A stretch of DNA of 64,000 nt from SABY01 sp964593705 (GTDB lineage: Bacteria > Bacteroidota > Bacteroidia > Bacteroidales > 4484-276), in the NCBI GenBank assembly GCA_964593705.1, contig CAZQIV010000009.1, positions 1-64,000 on the forward strand, in the 5' to 3' direction. The notes beneath the pieces are model-generated. The model was not told the DNA's origin. It saw only the letters and a list, made by a program, of their open reading frames with translations, and did no database searches. Made by a program: the position numbers and the translations under genes. This document shows, in pieces, positions 17,401 through 27,049 of the stretch (within the stretch, counting starts at the first letter, position 1; the number at the start of each line of letters is the position of its first letter).

Positions 17401-20277
17401 TGGCGGTGGCTGAATATTGATGCTTATGCAATCTGTGGCATTTTCGCAGCCTTCGTTTGCAATGGCTGTAAGGCACAGTTGGGCAAAGCCATTTTGGATG
17501 TCGCCCGAACCAGGCGTGTAACTTACATTATCGAAATTATCATCGGCAAGCAGCTCACCATCTCCCTGGATATCCCATTGATAAGATGCGTAATTCTCAA
17601 TAATGATATCATCAAGGTAAACAGTTTCATCGCTACAAATTAAAAAATCGTTACCCAGATAAACTTCAGGAGGGGCAGAGAAATACAATTCCATAAAATC
17701 CTCGGCAGCAGTAACACATGGATTGATGGGTTCGGCCCACATGCCAATGGTAATCATTCCCTGGAGATAATCAATTGGTGAGGGGTAATAAGTTGGGTGA
17801 AGAAGATATTCGTTAATAAAAATACCGGCACCATTTAATGAAAACCATTGTATTGATGAATAATTCTCAGCCCAGGCCTCATCAAAGGTGTAGGATTCTT
17901 CCCCGCAAATAGTGGCATCCTGGCCAGCATAATTTGTCGGTGGTGGTTGAATGTAAAGGTTTATACATGCTGTTGCATCCTCGCAGGGTTCATAAGCATA
18001 AGCTGTAAGGCACAGTTGAGCAAAGCCATTTTCGATATCACCCGGTCCCGGGGTGTAGCTTACATTTTCAAAATTATCATCGGCAAGCAGCTCGCCATCT
18101 CCCTGGATATCCCATTGATAAGATGCATAATTCTCAATAATGATATCATCAAGGTAAACAGTTTCATCGCTACAAATTAAAAAATCGTTACCCAGATAAA
18201 CTTCAGGAGGGGCAGAGAAATACAATTCCATAAAATCCTCGGCAGCAGTAACACATGGATTGATGGGTTCGGCCCACATGCCAATGGTAATCATTCCCTG
18301 GAGATAATCAATTGGTGAGGGGTAATAAGTTGGGTGAAGAAGATATTCGTTAATAAAAATACCGGCACCATTCCATGTAAACCATTGTATTGATGAATAA
18401 TTTTCAGCCCAGGCCATATCAAAGGTGTAGGTTTCTCCCTCGCAAATAGTGGCATCCGGGCCAGCATAATTTGTCGGTGGTGGTTGAATGTTGAGGTTTA
18501 TGCATGCTGTTGCATTTTCGCAGGGTTCATAAGCATAAGCTGTAAGGCACAGTTGGGCAAAACCGTTTGTGATATCACCCGGTCCCGGGGTGTAGCTTAC
18601 ATTTTCAAAATTATCATCGGCAACCAGCTCGCCGTCTCCCTGGATATCCCATTGATAAGATGCGTAATTCTCAATAATGATATCATCAAGGTAAACAGTT
18701 TCATCGCTACAAATTAAAAAATCGTTACCCAGATAAACTTCAGGAGGGGCAGAGAAATACAATTCCATAAAATCCTCGGCAGCAGTAACACATGGATTGA
18801 TGGGTTCGGCCCACATGCCAATGGTAATCATTCCCTGGAGATAATCAATTGGTGAGGGGTAATAAGTTGGGTGAAGAATACTTTCATTATCAAAGTCTCC
18901 TAAACCATTTAAAATATACCATTGTATATATGAGTAGTTCTCTGCCCAGGCCATATCAAATGTATAGACTTCTCCCTCGCAAATAGTGGCATCCGGGCCT
19001 ACGTAGTTTGTAGGGCTTTTCTGGAATGTTATTTCCATGCAATCCTCATTATCCAAACATGGTGGAGATGCATAGGCTTCGAGGCACAGAATTGCATAGC
19101 CGTTATCCATATCCATTGGTCCCAAGGTATAAGTTGCATTTAGTAATGTTGCATCATCAAACATTCCATCGCCTTCTGTTGCCCACATAATAGACGTAGC
19201 GTTCACTGCTGAGCCATTCAGTTCAACTGAGGTTTCATCGCAAACAGCAATGTTTTCTCCGGCATCAGCAAGAGCATCTTCACAGGAACAATCGTTTGGG
19301 AAAGTGAAGCCGTTATTTTGGGGACTATGTTCAAACCATTCCCAGCCACCACGGTTTATCAGGCAATTTACCACATCACAGGATTCCTGTCCGAAATAGC
19401 AATATTCAATAGACAAATAATTGAGGTTTATTAGTTGGGTACACAATTTCATGTCTAATGGCCCGGTAAAATCGTTCCAGCCAACACTAAGGCAAGTCAA
19501 TTGTGTCATACTGTATAATTCTTCGGGCAGAGTCCCTGAAAAGTTATTACCAGCAATATCAAAAAGCCAAAGGTTAGGCAGGTTACCAATGTTTTCCGAT
19601 ATTTCACCCTCTAAGAAATTACCACTAATCTGAATTAATTCCAGATTTGTTAATCCCCAAAGTGGGTCAGGGATTGTTCCGGTAAATTGGTTAGCTATCA
19701 GGTAAAGATATCGAAGTTCATTCAAATTCCCAATTAGATGAGGGATCGAACCTGAAAAATTGTTCTGCCCAAGATCAAGCGTCCACAAATTTTGAAGATT
19801 CCAAAGTTGTGGAGGGATTGAGCCAGACAGCTGGTTACCTCTGAAGTTTAGATAGGTCAACATGGATAAATTGCCAATATCGGAGGGTAATACACCTAAA
19901 AGGTTATTAAATTTGATTTTGATGCCAGTGACTCTACCATCAGTAATCGTAATTCCAAACCAATTTTCAACAGGAGTGATTAACCAGTTGGAATTATTAA
20001 TCCAGTTGGGTCCATCGGTAGCATTGTACAAGGCTACCAAAGCCAGCGAATCGGTTTGTAAAGAATAAACCATTCCTTCGTAGCCGGGTTGCTGAAAGCC
20101 CTGGGTGAGGAAGTTGGTGCCAACAGGGTATGTTTCACATACCGGTTCGCCCAGGGTCCAGTTTAAGGAAAATGAGGGTTGGGTGAATTCATCTGCGGCA
20201 TTTGTTACAACATGCTGAGCTTTTACAAATACTGACGTAACGACCATTAAGGCTATAAAATGTATTAATTTTTTCAT
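14461..20277 (-). CDS. Giant LRR / PKD-like repeat / FISUMP surface protein
   Basis: A 1938-residue exported protein. Signal peptide 1-20. Residues about 75-310 are plant-type leucine-rich repeats (NLSMLTYLNFRGNQLSGSIP) introduced by an ALYNATDGPNW cap. Residues about 340-1220 are PKD-like Ig repeats. Four of these are copies of a 179-residue unit (537 bp period, nearly identical in DNA), containing PPEVYLGNDFLICSDETVYL and YQWDIQGDGEL. Residues about 1239-1390 are the GWSGISSY module. Then follow a FISUMP domain (about 1392-1600, GGQCWMAENLNTG), a fibronectin type III domain (about 1622-1705) and a second FISUMP domain (about 1715-1925). It ends in VKVSNNKF with no T9SS sorting domain, so its export route beyond the inner membrane is unclear. 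It sits between the S74 gene (36 bases upstream) and the small T9SS gene. Confidence 0.85.
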   Translation of the reverse strand: MKKLIHFIALMVVTSVFVKAQHVVTNAADEFTQPSFSLNWTLGEPVCETYPVGTNFLTQGFQQPGYEGMVYSLQTDSLALVALYNATDGPNWINNSNWLITPVENWFGITITDGRVTGIKIKFNNLLGVLPSDIGNLSMLTYLNFRGNQLSGSIPPQLWNLQNLWTLDLGQNNFSGSIPHLIGNLNELRYLYLIANQFTGTIPDPLWGLTNLELIQISGNFLEGEISENIGNLPNLWLFDIAGNNFSGTLPEELYSMTQLTCLSVGWNDFTGPLDMKLCTQLINLNYLSIEYCYFGQESCDVVNCLINRGGWEWFEHSPQNNGFTFPNDCSCEDALADAGENIAVCDETSVELNGSAVNATSIMWATEGDGMFDDATLLNATYTLGPMDMDNGYAILCLEAYASPPCLDNEDCMEITFQKSPTNYVGPDATICEGEVYTFDMAWAENYSYIQWYILNGLGDFDNESILHPTYYPSPIDYLQGMITIGMWAEPINPCVTAAEDFMELYFSAPPEVYLGNDFLICSDETVYLDDIIIENYASYQWDIQGDGELVADDNFENVSYTPGPGDITNGFAQLCLTAYAYEPCENATACINLNIQPPPTNYAGPDATICEGETYTFDMAWAENYSSIQWFTWNGAGIFINEYLLHPTYYPSPIDYLQGMITIGMWAEPINPCVTAAEDFMELYFSAPPEVYLGNDFLICSDETVYLDDIIIENYASYQWDIQGDGELLADDNFENVSYTPGPGDIENGFAQLCLTAYAYEPCEDATACINLYIQPPPTNYAGQDATICGEESYTFDEAWAENYSSIQWFSLNGAGIFINEYLLHPTYYPSPIDYLQGMITIGMWAEPINPCVTAAEDFMELYFSAPPEVYLGNDFLICSDETVYLDDIIIENYASYQWDIQGDGELLADDNFDNVSYTPGSGDIQNGFAQLCLTAIANEGCENATDCISINIQPPPTNYVGPDATICGEESYTFDEAWAENYSSIQWFSLNGAGIFINEYLLHPTYYPSPIDYLQGMITIGMWAEPINPCVTAAEDFMELYFSAPPEVYLGNDFLICSDETVYLDDIIIENYASYQWDIQGDGELLADDNFENVSYTPGPGDIENGFAQLCLTAYAWEPYENITDCIDLYIQRTPTIYAGRDATIWHGETYTFDEAWAEDYQAIYWNCTNCGGYFDNYTQLNPTYTPSPLVDYFQGMINIVMIAEPINPCTFVVEDYMNLYFVGQAIEVPGGWSGISSYIQAPDGNIDNLFEPYLDKLEVLSNFSGIFYPGQNINTLGIFNYQSGYQIKASEPFALTFSGFSHEGANLTKGAGWSIIPVLTSCMVDIEELFQNNQSLVIVKEVAGPGVYWPEYQINTLHHLKPGKAYYTLQNATETIDFPDCENQWLCGQPLVECRDGQFYKTVQIGGQCWMAENLNTGLRIDVALNQTNNQLTEKYCYNDDEQNCNTYGALYQWEELMKYSEDESTQGICPPTGGWHIPSTGEWKILEGNADSQFNPGDPEWDRFGFRGIDACGNLKEEGFDHWLEPNMGATNLVGFRAFASGSRSYDGSEFKRIGKDGLFWSSSFDPNFAVAITHRMYYDRQTSHREYLVPSIGLSVRCIKDEENPNFPPVKPHTPNPDNGAEIQSTSLTLSWQCSDPESEGLSYSIYFGDAEYPPLAESNLSENSYLVTGLDMNTTYYWRIVAKDPQNNTSESFVWHFSTTDAWQCGQLLFDEHDGQSYQTVPIGDKCWMAENLNIGTMVSNSSIQTNNQIIEKYCYDEDTQNCETYGGLYSWDEMMKYSNLEGGQGICPPTGGWHVATDDEWKNLEGSVDSQYGVGDPEWDQFAIPRGFDAGGNLKETGFDHWLEPNTGATNSSGFSGLPGSYGIGIIWGELGESAYFWTSSKYEDDTNWSRSMSHLNSRIGRDPIMQSSIGLSVRCVKDAIPVKVSNNKF
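16987..19134 (-). repeat. Four tandem 537-bp coding repeats
   Basis: The marker TACATT followed by TATCATCGGCAA recurs at 16987, 17524, 18061 and 18598, an exact 537-bp spacing (179 codons). Blocks of several hundred bases within the units are almost identical, including silent positions, which points to recent duplication or gene conversion. The unit nearest the N-terminus grades into an older, diverged copy around 19020-19220. Confidence 0.9.
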
Positions 20278-20313
20278 ATCTGTACAATTAATGTTTTACG
20301 GTAAATCATAAAC

Positions 20314-22659
20314 TTACTTCTCTAATTCAAGATTTTTTACCCTGTCTTTCAGGTTTTGAATTTCGATGGTTTGTTCTTCAATCATCTTTTGCTGTTCCTG
20401 GATGGCTTTAACTAGGGGAACTACAAACTCGGCATAGCGAAGGCCATATAAATCATTCTCATTGGCCGGTGCATCTATACCGCTAAAATCATAACCAATT
20501 TCATGTGCAATATCTTCAACTTCCTGTGCGATAAATCCTGTTTGTATCATCAATTTTTTCTTATCACTACCTTCTTTATACTTTTCATTCTGACTGTCTG
20601 GATTTTGAATTCCAAGATAACGATCAATCCCCTCAATATCTAGCTGATATGTAACCGGCCTCAATTTATTAATAAAATCCAGCCCGGGTACATTTTCATT
20701 GGCATTGACCTTAAACCTTTCATCGGATATATTTGTCCAGGAAGCATAACCGCCTATACTATTCACATACGAATTGCCAATCCTAACCTGACTACTTGCT
20801 GAAACAATAGATTGACGTCCAATTGCTGTGGAGTTAAAGAATTGAGGTCCTGATTCAATTCTTTGTGAAGATGAACCTATAAAAGTACAGAAAAAATCAC
20901 CTGCTGAATTTATTCCGGCTGAGTGACCTATTGCTGTATTATCATATCCTATCCAATTCTCAAAAAATGCCTTATAGCCAACACATGTATTTTTGTCACT
21001 AGAATGTTCCCCACCATCACCAGCAGTCCACATTGCCTTATAACCAATTGCTACATTCTGTGTAGACAAACTATTATTATAAAGTGTCTCTGACCCTATA
21101 GCTATATTTTCATTTTCAGAAAGATCATCATTTAATCCCGCGTCTTTTCCAATAAATATTGAGTTGCCAATCCCCGATTGACTAATCCTTCCTGCAACTT
21201 CAAGCATGGATTGAGGATTTGATGTGCCAATACCAACCTTTCCGTCACTGGTTATCGTAAATTTATTTGCACCATTATACAAAACGCTTAATTTGTTGGC
21301 ATCACTGGCATCATTGTAAAAGCCCCAGTAATTATCATTCGCCCAGATACCGTCAGTTGATGTTCTGAGGGTTAAAAATGCATCCGTGCCGGGCTCTGAT
21401 GTACGTATGGTTAAATCACACCACTCAGGTGCTTCTATTTGTGCGTTACCACCATATACATGAAACATGCGCGAAGGAGTTGATGTGCCAATCCCAACTT
21501 TTCCATCCTGATCGATATACATCCTTTTGGCCCCATTTACCCCGAAATAGAGTTTTTTACCAATGCCACCTATAAATGGTGAAGTTGAATTATCACCACT
21601 GGTATTGTCGCGCAGCCACATATTTACTTCCGGGTCACCCGATTGAAGGGTGAGTAAGCCATTTTCGCTAGGATGGTAAATATGTAGCTCATCTGTAGGA
21701 CTGCTTGTTCCAATACCAACTTTCCCATCATCCTGTACCCTCAGCAATTCTTCATCCCCATTATGAACAACACGAAACACTTTCCCGCTTAAATTATCGT
21801 TGTCGTCAATGCTGATCTCAGCATTTCCAAACGAAACAAGGGCAAGTGTATCATCGCTTGAATAGAGGTTACCCACCTTTAGTCTACCGTCACTATTTAA
21901 TCTTACAGTGAAACGGGTTGCTCCGTGAACATCTAGTTTGCTTCCTGGATTGTTGGTCCCTATGCCTAAGTTCCCATCGCTGGTGATGGCTAGTTTTGTG
22001 GAGTTATTATGCCGGATATTAAATTTATTTCCTTCACTGTCATCGTTTCGAATATCCCAAATATCATCATCAGCATGTAACTCTAGTACTGGATCTCCTT
22101 CCCCGAGAGATTTGATCATAAAATAGCTCCACAATGTATCTTCAAAAGTAAAATTCTGACCCCTAACATGGAACTTTGTAGCGGGGGAGTCTGTCCCAAT
22201 CCCTACATTTCCATCATTAAAGTATATATTATCACCTGTTGCCTGCCAGGCTGAACTACCCCCGCTGTTCTTGGCATACAAAGCATAAGGCACTGCCATC
22301 AACTGGCTGGTGCCGGCAAGCAGGTAGTTGGTGCCCCCGTTGATATCGAAACTGATTTCGAGAAAATAATCATCAGCTCCCCAGTCGATCGTTGCAAAAT
22401 CACCGGAAACAACTGAGCCGTTCCCGATTTCAAGATTTGCGAGACCAAACTGGTTGGTGGCGGTTGTGTGGGTTTCGGTGTAAATGTTTGTACCCGCAGG
22501 ATTTCCTTGCAGGATGCTCAACTGAAACGAGACAGATTGGTTGGCAATGATTTCGCCACCTCCATCTCTTACTATGGTTTGGTATTTAAAAGTTGTGGGC
22601 TGGCCATAAGTAGCCGCCATCATAAAAAATACTGAAATCGTAAAAATTAATTTTTTCAT
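20314..22659 (-). CDS. Fibre-like secreted protein with C-terminal S74 self-cleaving chaperone
   Basis: A 781-residue exported protein. Signal peptide 1-19 ends at ATYGQ. Residues about 20-130 form a conserved Bacteroidota N-terminal domain (TFKYQTIVRDGGGEIIANQ...SVSFQLSILQG). Residues 145-480 hold repeats of the DGKVGIGTSSP type. Residues about 500-620 are YadA-head-like repeats (NIAIGSETLYNN, NVAIGYKAMW, NTAIGHSAG). The C-terminus from about 640 is the intramolecular chaperone/autoprotease domain of phage tail spikes: SDERFK (Ser645 and Lys650 with the five-residue spacing of the family's Ser-Lys dyad), TGFIAQEVE, LRYAEFVVPLVKAIQEQQ and a final coiled coil. It probably trimerises and then cuts off its chaperone. 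First gene of the run with the giant protein. Confidence 0.85.
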   Translation of the reverse strand: MKKLIFTISVFFMMAATYGQPTTFKYQTIVRDGGGEIIANQSVSFQLSILQGNPAGTNIYTETHTTATNQFGLANLEIGNGSVVSGDFATIDWGADDYFLEISFDINGGTNYLLAGTSQLMAVPYALYAKNSGGSSAWQATGDNIYFNDGNVGIGTDSPATKFHVRGQNFTFEDTLWSYFMIKSLGEGDPVLELHADDDIWDIRNDDSEGNKFNIRHNNSTKLAITSDGNLGIGTNNPGSKLDVHGATRFTVRLNSDGRLKVGNLYSSDDTLALVSFGNAEISIDDNDNLSGKVFRVVHNGDEELLRVQDDGKVGIGTSSPTDELHIYHPSENGLLTLQSGDPEVNMWLRDNTSGDNSTSPFIGGIGKKLYFGVNGAKRMYIDQDGKVGIGTSTPSRMFHVYGGNAQIEAPEWCDLTIRTSEPGTDAFLTLRTSTDGIWANDNYWGFYNDASDANKLSVLYNGANKFTITSDGKVGIGTSNPQSMLEVAGRISQSGIGNSIFIGKDAGLNDDLSENENIAIGSETLYNNSLSTQNVAIGYKAMWTAGDGGEHSSDKNTCVGYKAFFENWIGYDNTAIGHSAGINSAGDFFCTFIGSSSQRIESGPQFFNSTAIGRQSIVSASSQVRIGNSYVNSIGGYASWTNISDERFKVNANENVPGLDFINKLRPVTYQLDIEGIDRYLGIQNPDSQNEKYKEGSDKKKLMIQTGFIAQEVEDIAHEIGYDFSGIDAPANENDLYGLRYAEFVVPLVKAIQEQQKMIEEQTIEIQNLKDRVKNLELEK

Positions 22660-23268
22660 AACTCCTCCATTGTTTATTAGTTAATCGTTCATTGTTAATC
22701 GTTCATTGTGCCGAAGCGGAGCTTCGAGCATGCACGGGCAAAGCCCGGCATTATTCGTTAATCGTTAATTGTTAATCGTTAATTGTTATCCGTTATTTGT
22801 TAATCGTTAATCGTTAATTGTAATTCGTTAATCGTTGAGCGAAGCTGCCTGCCCCGACCCTTCGGGGAAATCCCGCCTTGGCGGGGTTAATCGTAATACT
22901 GAAGTTAAAAAAATTATCAGAACTCAGATGTGTGATGCCCGCCTTGCCGGCGAGGCAGGTTTGATCTGTGATGTTTCCACCACATCGTACATCAAAAATA
23001 TCAGATAGTCTGCTCCGATTCTTCGGAGTCCGATGTTTGATCTATGATGTTCACCGACATCTAACCTCTAACCTCTAACCTCTAACCTCTAACCTCTAAC
23101 CTCTAACCTCTAANNNNNNNNNNNNNNNNNNNNNNNNNNNNNNNNNNNNNNNNNNNNNNNNNNNNNNNNNNNNNNNNNNNNNNNNNNNNNNNNNNNNNNN
23201 NNACCTCTAACCTCTAACCTCTAACCTCTAACCTCTAACCTCTAACCTCTAACCTCAAAATTCTTACA
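22660..23268. repeat. Gene-free repeat region with assembly gap
   Basis: 22676-22835 holds degenerate TTAATCGTTAATTG-type repeats with palindromic insertions (AGCGGAGCTTCG; CGGGCAAAGCCCG). 22915-23065 has ATCTGATG/GATGTTTGATC word repeats. 23060-23256 is a heptamer array of CCTCTAA interrupted by 89 Ns (23114-23202). No gene is visible, and the true array length is unknown. Confidence 0.75.
23060..23256. repeat. CCTCTAA heptamer tandem array spanning an N gap
   Basis: At least seven perfect heptamers precede the Ns and about seven follow in the same phase-like pattern, so the gap is almost certainly a collapsed or unresolved part of the same array. Confidence 0.9.
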
Positions 23269-23514
23269 TCAAAGAACGTCCTCTTTTACCCGCCACGCCT
23301 TGTATCCTCCGTATATTGCACCGGCCATCAGTAGCAGCAGTGTGCCGTTGCCGAGTGGGGCACCGCCACCGGGCGGCTGATTACCAGTTTGTCCGTGCTC
23401 GCCGGGGGGCGGTGGCGGGTCGCCGTTTTGGCCAAAAACAAAAGCCGGATTATAGCATACAAATACTGCCCAAAGGAGGATCAGCGAAGCGATATGTTTG
23501 AAGCTTGTTTTCAT
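23269..23514 (-). CDS. Small PID-CTERM-like sorted protein
   Basis: An 81-residue protein with an N-terminal signal peptide (1-28, ending VFGQ), a Pro/Gly-rich low-complexity middle (GDPPPPPGEHGQ) and a C-terminal segment APLGNGTLLLLMAGAIYGGYKAWR followed by a short charged tail. The tripartite layout of motif, hydrophobic helix and basic tail resembles the PID-CTERM type of protein-sorting signal of Bacteroidota. The Pro-Leu-Gly-Asn-Gly start of the helix is a variant of that motif. It lies 50 bases after the GLUG gene on the same strand and may be co-transcribed. Function unknown. Confidence 0.65.
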   Translation of the reverse strand: MKTSFKHIASLILLWAVFVCYNPAFVFGQNGDPPPPPGEHGQTGNQPPGGGAPLGNGTLLLLMAGAIYGGYKAWRVKEDVL

Positions 23515-23564
23515 TTTTTAAATCTTTTTTAATGATTATTTAAAAATGCTTGAAAGCAAAAGAA

Positions 23565-26375
23565 TCAGTGGATTAAGATTTTTTTGCTGAAACTTTGCTG
23601 TCCGCTACTTAATCGCACGAGGTAAAACCCCGATGGTACATTCAGGCATAGGTGTGTTTCGCCGTCCAGCCATAAGCTTTTGCCATACACCTGCTGGCCG
23701 GTGAGGTTATAAACTGCAATGTTGACGTTTTGCGGTTTGCCGGTTTCAACAATCAGGGTGTTGCCTTGTGTATTCATGTTAATGGAGGCTTCGTCCGAGG
23801 CTTGCCCGATGCCTGTGGTTTTGATAAATTGTATGCTGAACCTTTGGCTGGTTTCATCCTGAACAGCCTGAAAAACATATTCGTTTATTTCTTTAAGATT
23901 GATTTGTCCACCGGTTTCGGCATCATACAGATAAAGATCGGTTTCGCCGTCGAAGCTGTTGGCATTATCGGCACTGATGGTAAATTCGCCATCGAAAAAT
24001 GATTTATAACCAAGTTGCACCGTGGTTTCCCCGGTGATTTCAGGAATCCTGTTTGTCGAAAGTATTTCGTTTTCGGCGGAGTAGGAAAAGAATTGGGGTG
24101 CATTGTACATACCTCCAAAAAACGTCATGTCGAATTTTTGGTCATATTCTGGCGTAGCGCTATCCATCGCCTGTATCCAGGTTTCGGCATAATAACCACT
24201 GCCAGCAAGCCGCAGGGTAAGCAAATCGGGCTTTTGGCTTTTATAATAAGGCGTAGCATCGTGAACCCTGGCTTCGGCAGGTATAGTAATGCTGTTGTCG
24301 GCATCTTCGCTTACCTGGACAAAGAAACCCTAGTTGGCAGGAATATATTCATTGGCACCATCTTGTATAATGTCGGTGTAGGTGCCTCCCTGGTTCAATA
24401 TTTTGGCACCGCTACTTACATCGTTCAAATCCCAATTGTCTTCGTCCCAAAGCAGGGCACTTTGAAAGGGATTGCCCAGCAGGTGCCAGCCATCGCCCAT
24501 GCCGATAGTTTTAACCAGGTCGATGTGTGTTACATCCGTACAATGAAATATTCCTTCAAAATCTCTGCTTGCATCATCCTGGTAAGCCACAAGATAGCCT
24601 TTCCCGATCATAAAATGCGTGATGTTGTTGGCAGCATCTTTATAATTGAGCCATTGGTAATTTTCTTCATCCCAGGCATACATATCATCATAGATGCCCG
24701 GTTCAAAATCCGAACCAGCAATTTCAAAGCTTTCTACCGGTGAAGCCAGCAAATGCCAGCCTCCTGCTCCTTTGGATTCGTACCCGGGGATATATCTTTG
24801 CATGGTACCTTCCAACCCTGCCGAGTTGTGGATAAGCGATGCGGTGCCACTTTGGTTCGACCCGATTACAAAGCCTGAAGCACCTGCCTGATTGTTGAAC
24901 GTGCCCTCCACATCAAGATTGACTGATGGTGAAATGGTGAGGCTGGTGCCCGGTTCGATGCTAAGGTCAACAACCGTTTGGTTTTGATTGATAGCAGGAT
25001 AATTTGCCAATCCCTCCGGAATATAAACACTTGAACCTAATGGCGGAACTATATTGTCGAGCCAGTTGTCGGCTTCGTTCCAATCGGTGCTGATTGCTCC
25101 GGTCCATTTTGGACAGCCTTCGCTGATAAAGCCCTGCCAGCTTAAAAAGGGATATTGGTTGTTGTGGCTCGAATTGACACCCCAGATATACTCTTCACCA
25201 TTATCGGTTTCGCACTGAAAGTCCCAGCCTGCGTTGATAAAAGTTGCTCTTGATTGCATTTCTGCGGTTGAAATGCCGCTTACGTCATAAAAGCCATCTC
25301 CCCCGCCAGGATCATTTTCGCAGCCTACAGTTTCGTTATTGTAAAATGAATTCGAAACAATAGCTTCTTCTTCCTCATAAGTTTCTTCATCAAAGTAATA
25401 ATAATTCCATCCGGCAAATGCCCCGACAAAATTCTCTCCGCTAACCGAACCTAAGGAATAACAGTTTATGATTTCACAATTATACATATCCTCATATTCT
25501 TCCCAGAATACACCATTTACACCAACAAAACCACCTACATAATTTTGCCCACTTACATCTCCTTTGCACCATGAGTCGTGAATTGATCTTCTATTCCATC
25601 CAACAAAACCCCCAACATAATCGGAGTAATCATTATCAATAACATTACCGGTTGAGAAAGATTTATTAATATAACCTTCATTATACCCAACAAAGCCTCC
25701 TATACTTCCATAACCACTTATGATGCCTGTCGCATAGCATTCAGAGATTTCATTCTCGAACATATTAATACCCACCAGACCGCCCAATTCACTATAACCA
25801 GTAACTGAGCAGGATGATCCGGATTGAACAATTTTACCCCCTGCCCCTCCGGTGAGTCCTCCGCAATCATTATCACCTATTACAGTTCCCTCGGTAAAGC
25901 AGTTGATTATTTCTCCAGAACTCAATCCAACAAGACCTCCAACATTATCATGTCCTTTTACATACAGGCTTTTTATACTTAGGTTTGATATTTTCCCATA
26001 ATAATTGGTAAAGCCAAACAGTCCCATATAATCTTCGTTTTGATTGTTAATAAACAGACCAGTGATTTTTTTACCCTGACCATTATAGATTCCTGAAAAA
26101 GATTCCGTTTGCCAGGAATTATAATTTCCAATAGGAGTCCAGCCTTTACAATTGTTCCATTGGTTTATTTCCGGTGGAAATGTAATATGCGCAGTTTGTA
26201 TGTAATGTTTGTCCCAGCGGTCAACACTTTGGCTAACCCAGTAAAGATTTTGCCAGGTAGCAATTTGATAAGGATTAATCGTGCTGCCATTACCAACCGC
26301 AGGGGCAATGGCGGTTTGTGAATTAACTGCTGTGATCCAAAACAGAACAGCAAAAAGAATTGTAAATGTCTTCAT
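23565..26375 (-). pseudogene. GLUG-repeat T9SS adhesin interrupted by an in-frame amber codon
   Basis: A reading frame of 937 codons carrying one internal TAG (minus strand, plus positions 24330-24332). Before the TAG: signal peptide 1-19, then about 130-330 residues of GLUG repeats (GGLVGLSSGEIINCFTEG, GGFVGYNEGYINKSFS), and a beta-sandwich region ending NEYIPAN. After it the same frame resumes with GFFVQVSEDADNSITIP and runs through a complete T9SS sorting domain (NIAVYNLTGQQVYG, SGFYLVRL, KKILIH). The phrase IPA-x-QGFFV is standard here, so the TAG most likely replaces a CAG Gln codon. Without readthrough the protein loses its secretion signal. Alternatives are a sequencing error or a suppressed stop. 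The upstream region carries the shared LytTR-like promoter. Confidence 0.8.
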
Positions 26376-26421
26376 AGTTTTTTTCGATTATTTGATGAAC
26401 AATAAATTATGTTTATGCTGA

Positions 26422-26511
26422 TAAAATTACAACATCGCAAAGGCAAAATGTTGACAGATGTGTGAACGCCGGGGATAAATTTGTGAACGCCGGGGATAAA
26501 TGTATGAACGC
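26422..26511 (-). promoter_or_regulatory. LytTR-type promoter, copy 1
   Basis: GAACGC repeats (plus strand) begin at 26464, 26485 and 26506, an exact 21-bp period. On the minus strand each reads GGCGTTCA, close to the LytTR half-site core (CGTTnA). TAATTTTA (minus strand, 26429-26422) follows with 40 bases from the nearest repeat. The gene starts at 26375. Confidence 0.6.
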
Positions 26512-26519
26512 ATGAAAAA

Positions 26520-26976
26520 ATTGTTATTTATCATTCGTTATTTGTTGTTCGTCAATCTGACATCAAAAAATATAGGATAGCCTGCTCCGACCCTTTGGAG
26601 GCCGAATGCCTGCCCCGTTTTTTCGGGGTATGATGCCCGCCTTGTCGGCGAGGCAGGTTTGATCTTTGATTTTCACTCCACATCTAAAATCTAAAATCTT
26701 ACATTTGATTTCTGACATCAATAAAATATCAGATAGCCTGCTCCGATTCTTCGGAGTCCGATGTATGATGTTTGATATTTCCCCACATCTTAAATCTGAC
26801 ATCTTACATCATATATCAAAAAATATTAGTTGTCCGATGTATGATCTTTGATCTGTGATATTCACTCCACATCTAATATCTGATTTCTCCTATCTCACTG
26901 CCGGGCTTTGCCCGTGCATCCTCGAAAAATTACGAAAATTGAAAATTTTCTATTTTTCGGGACTCTCACCTCTCGC
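26520..26976. repeat. Degenerate word-repeat region
   Basis: No gene. ATCTGACATC / GATGTATGATC words alternate on both strands, so long imperfect hairpins can form. Short palindromes (GATTCTTCGGAGTC-like, GGGCTTTGCCC) are embedded. Similar tracts are at 13330, 22915, 34150, 43060 and 51870. Confidence 0.6.
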
Positions 26977-27049
26977 TTCCCGCCCGCCGCCTCCACCCGC
27001 GAAAGCAGATGGAGGGTCTTGGAACGGGTTTAGCCTGGAGAAGTGTAGG
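26977..27049. repeat. 3'-end intergenic element, copy 2
   Basis: It shares CCGCCTCCACCCGC, AGCAGATGGAGG and the CGGGTTTAGCC core with 13633-13697 and, like that copy, abuts the TAG stop codon of a T9SS gene. Confidence 0.6.

Noticed and set aside
24015..24743. 242-codon plus-strand reading frame across the amber codon
   Set aside because: Antisense to the GLUG gene whose domains are clear; no independent evidence of coding.
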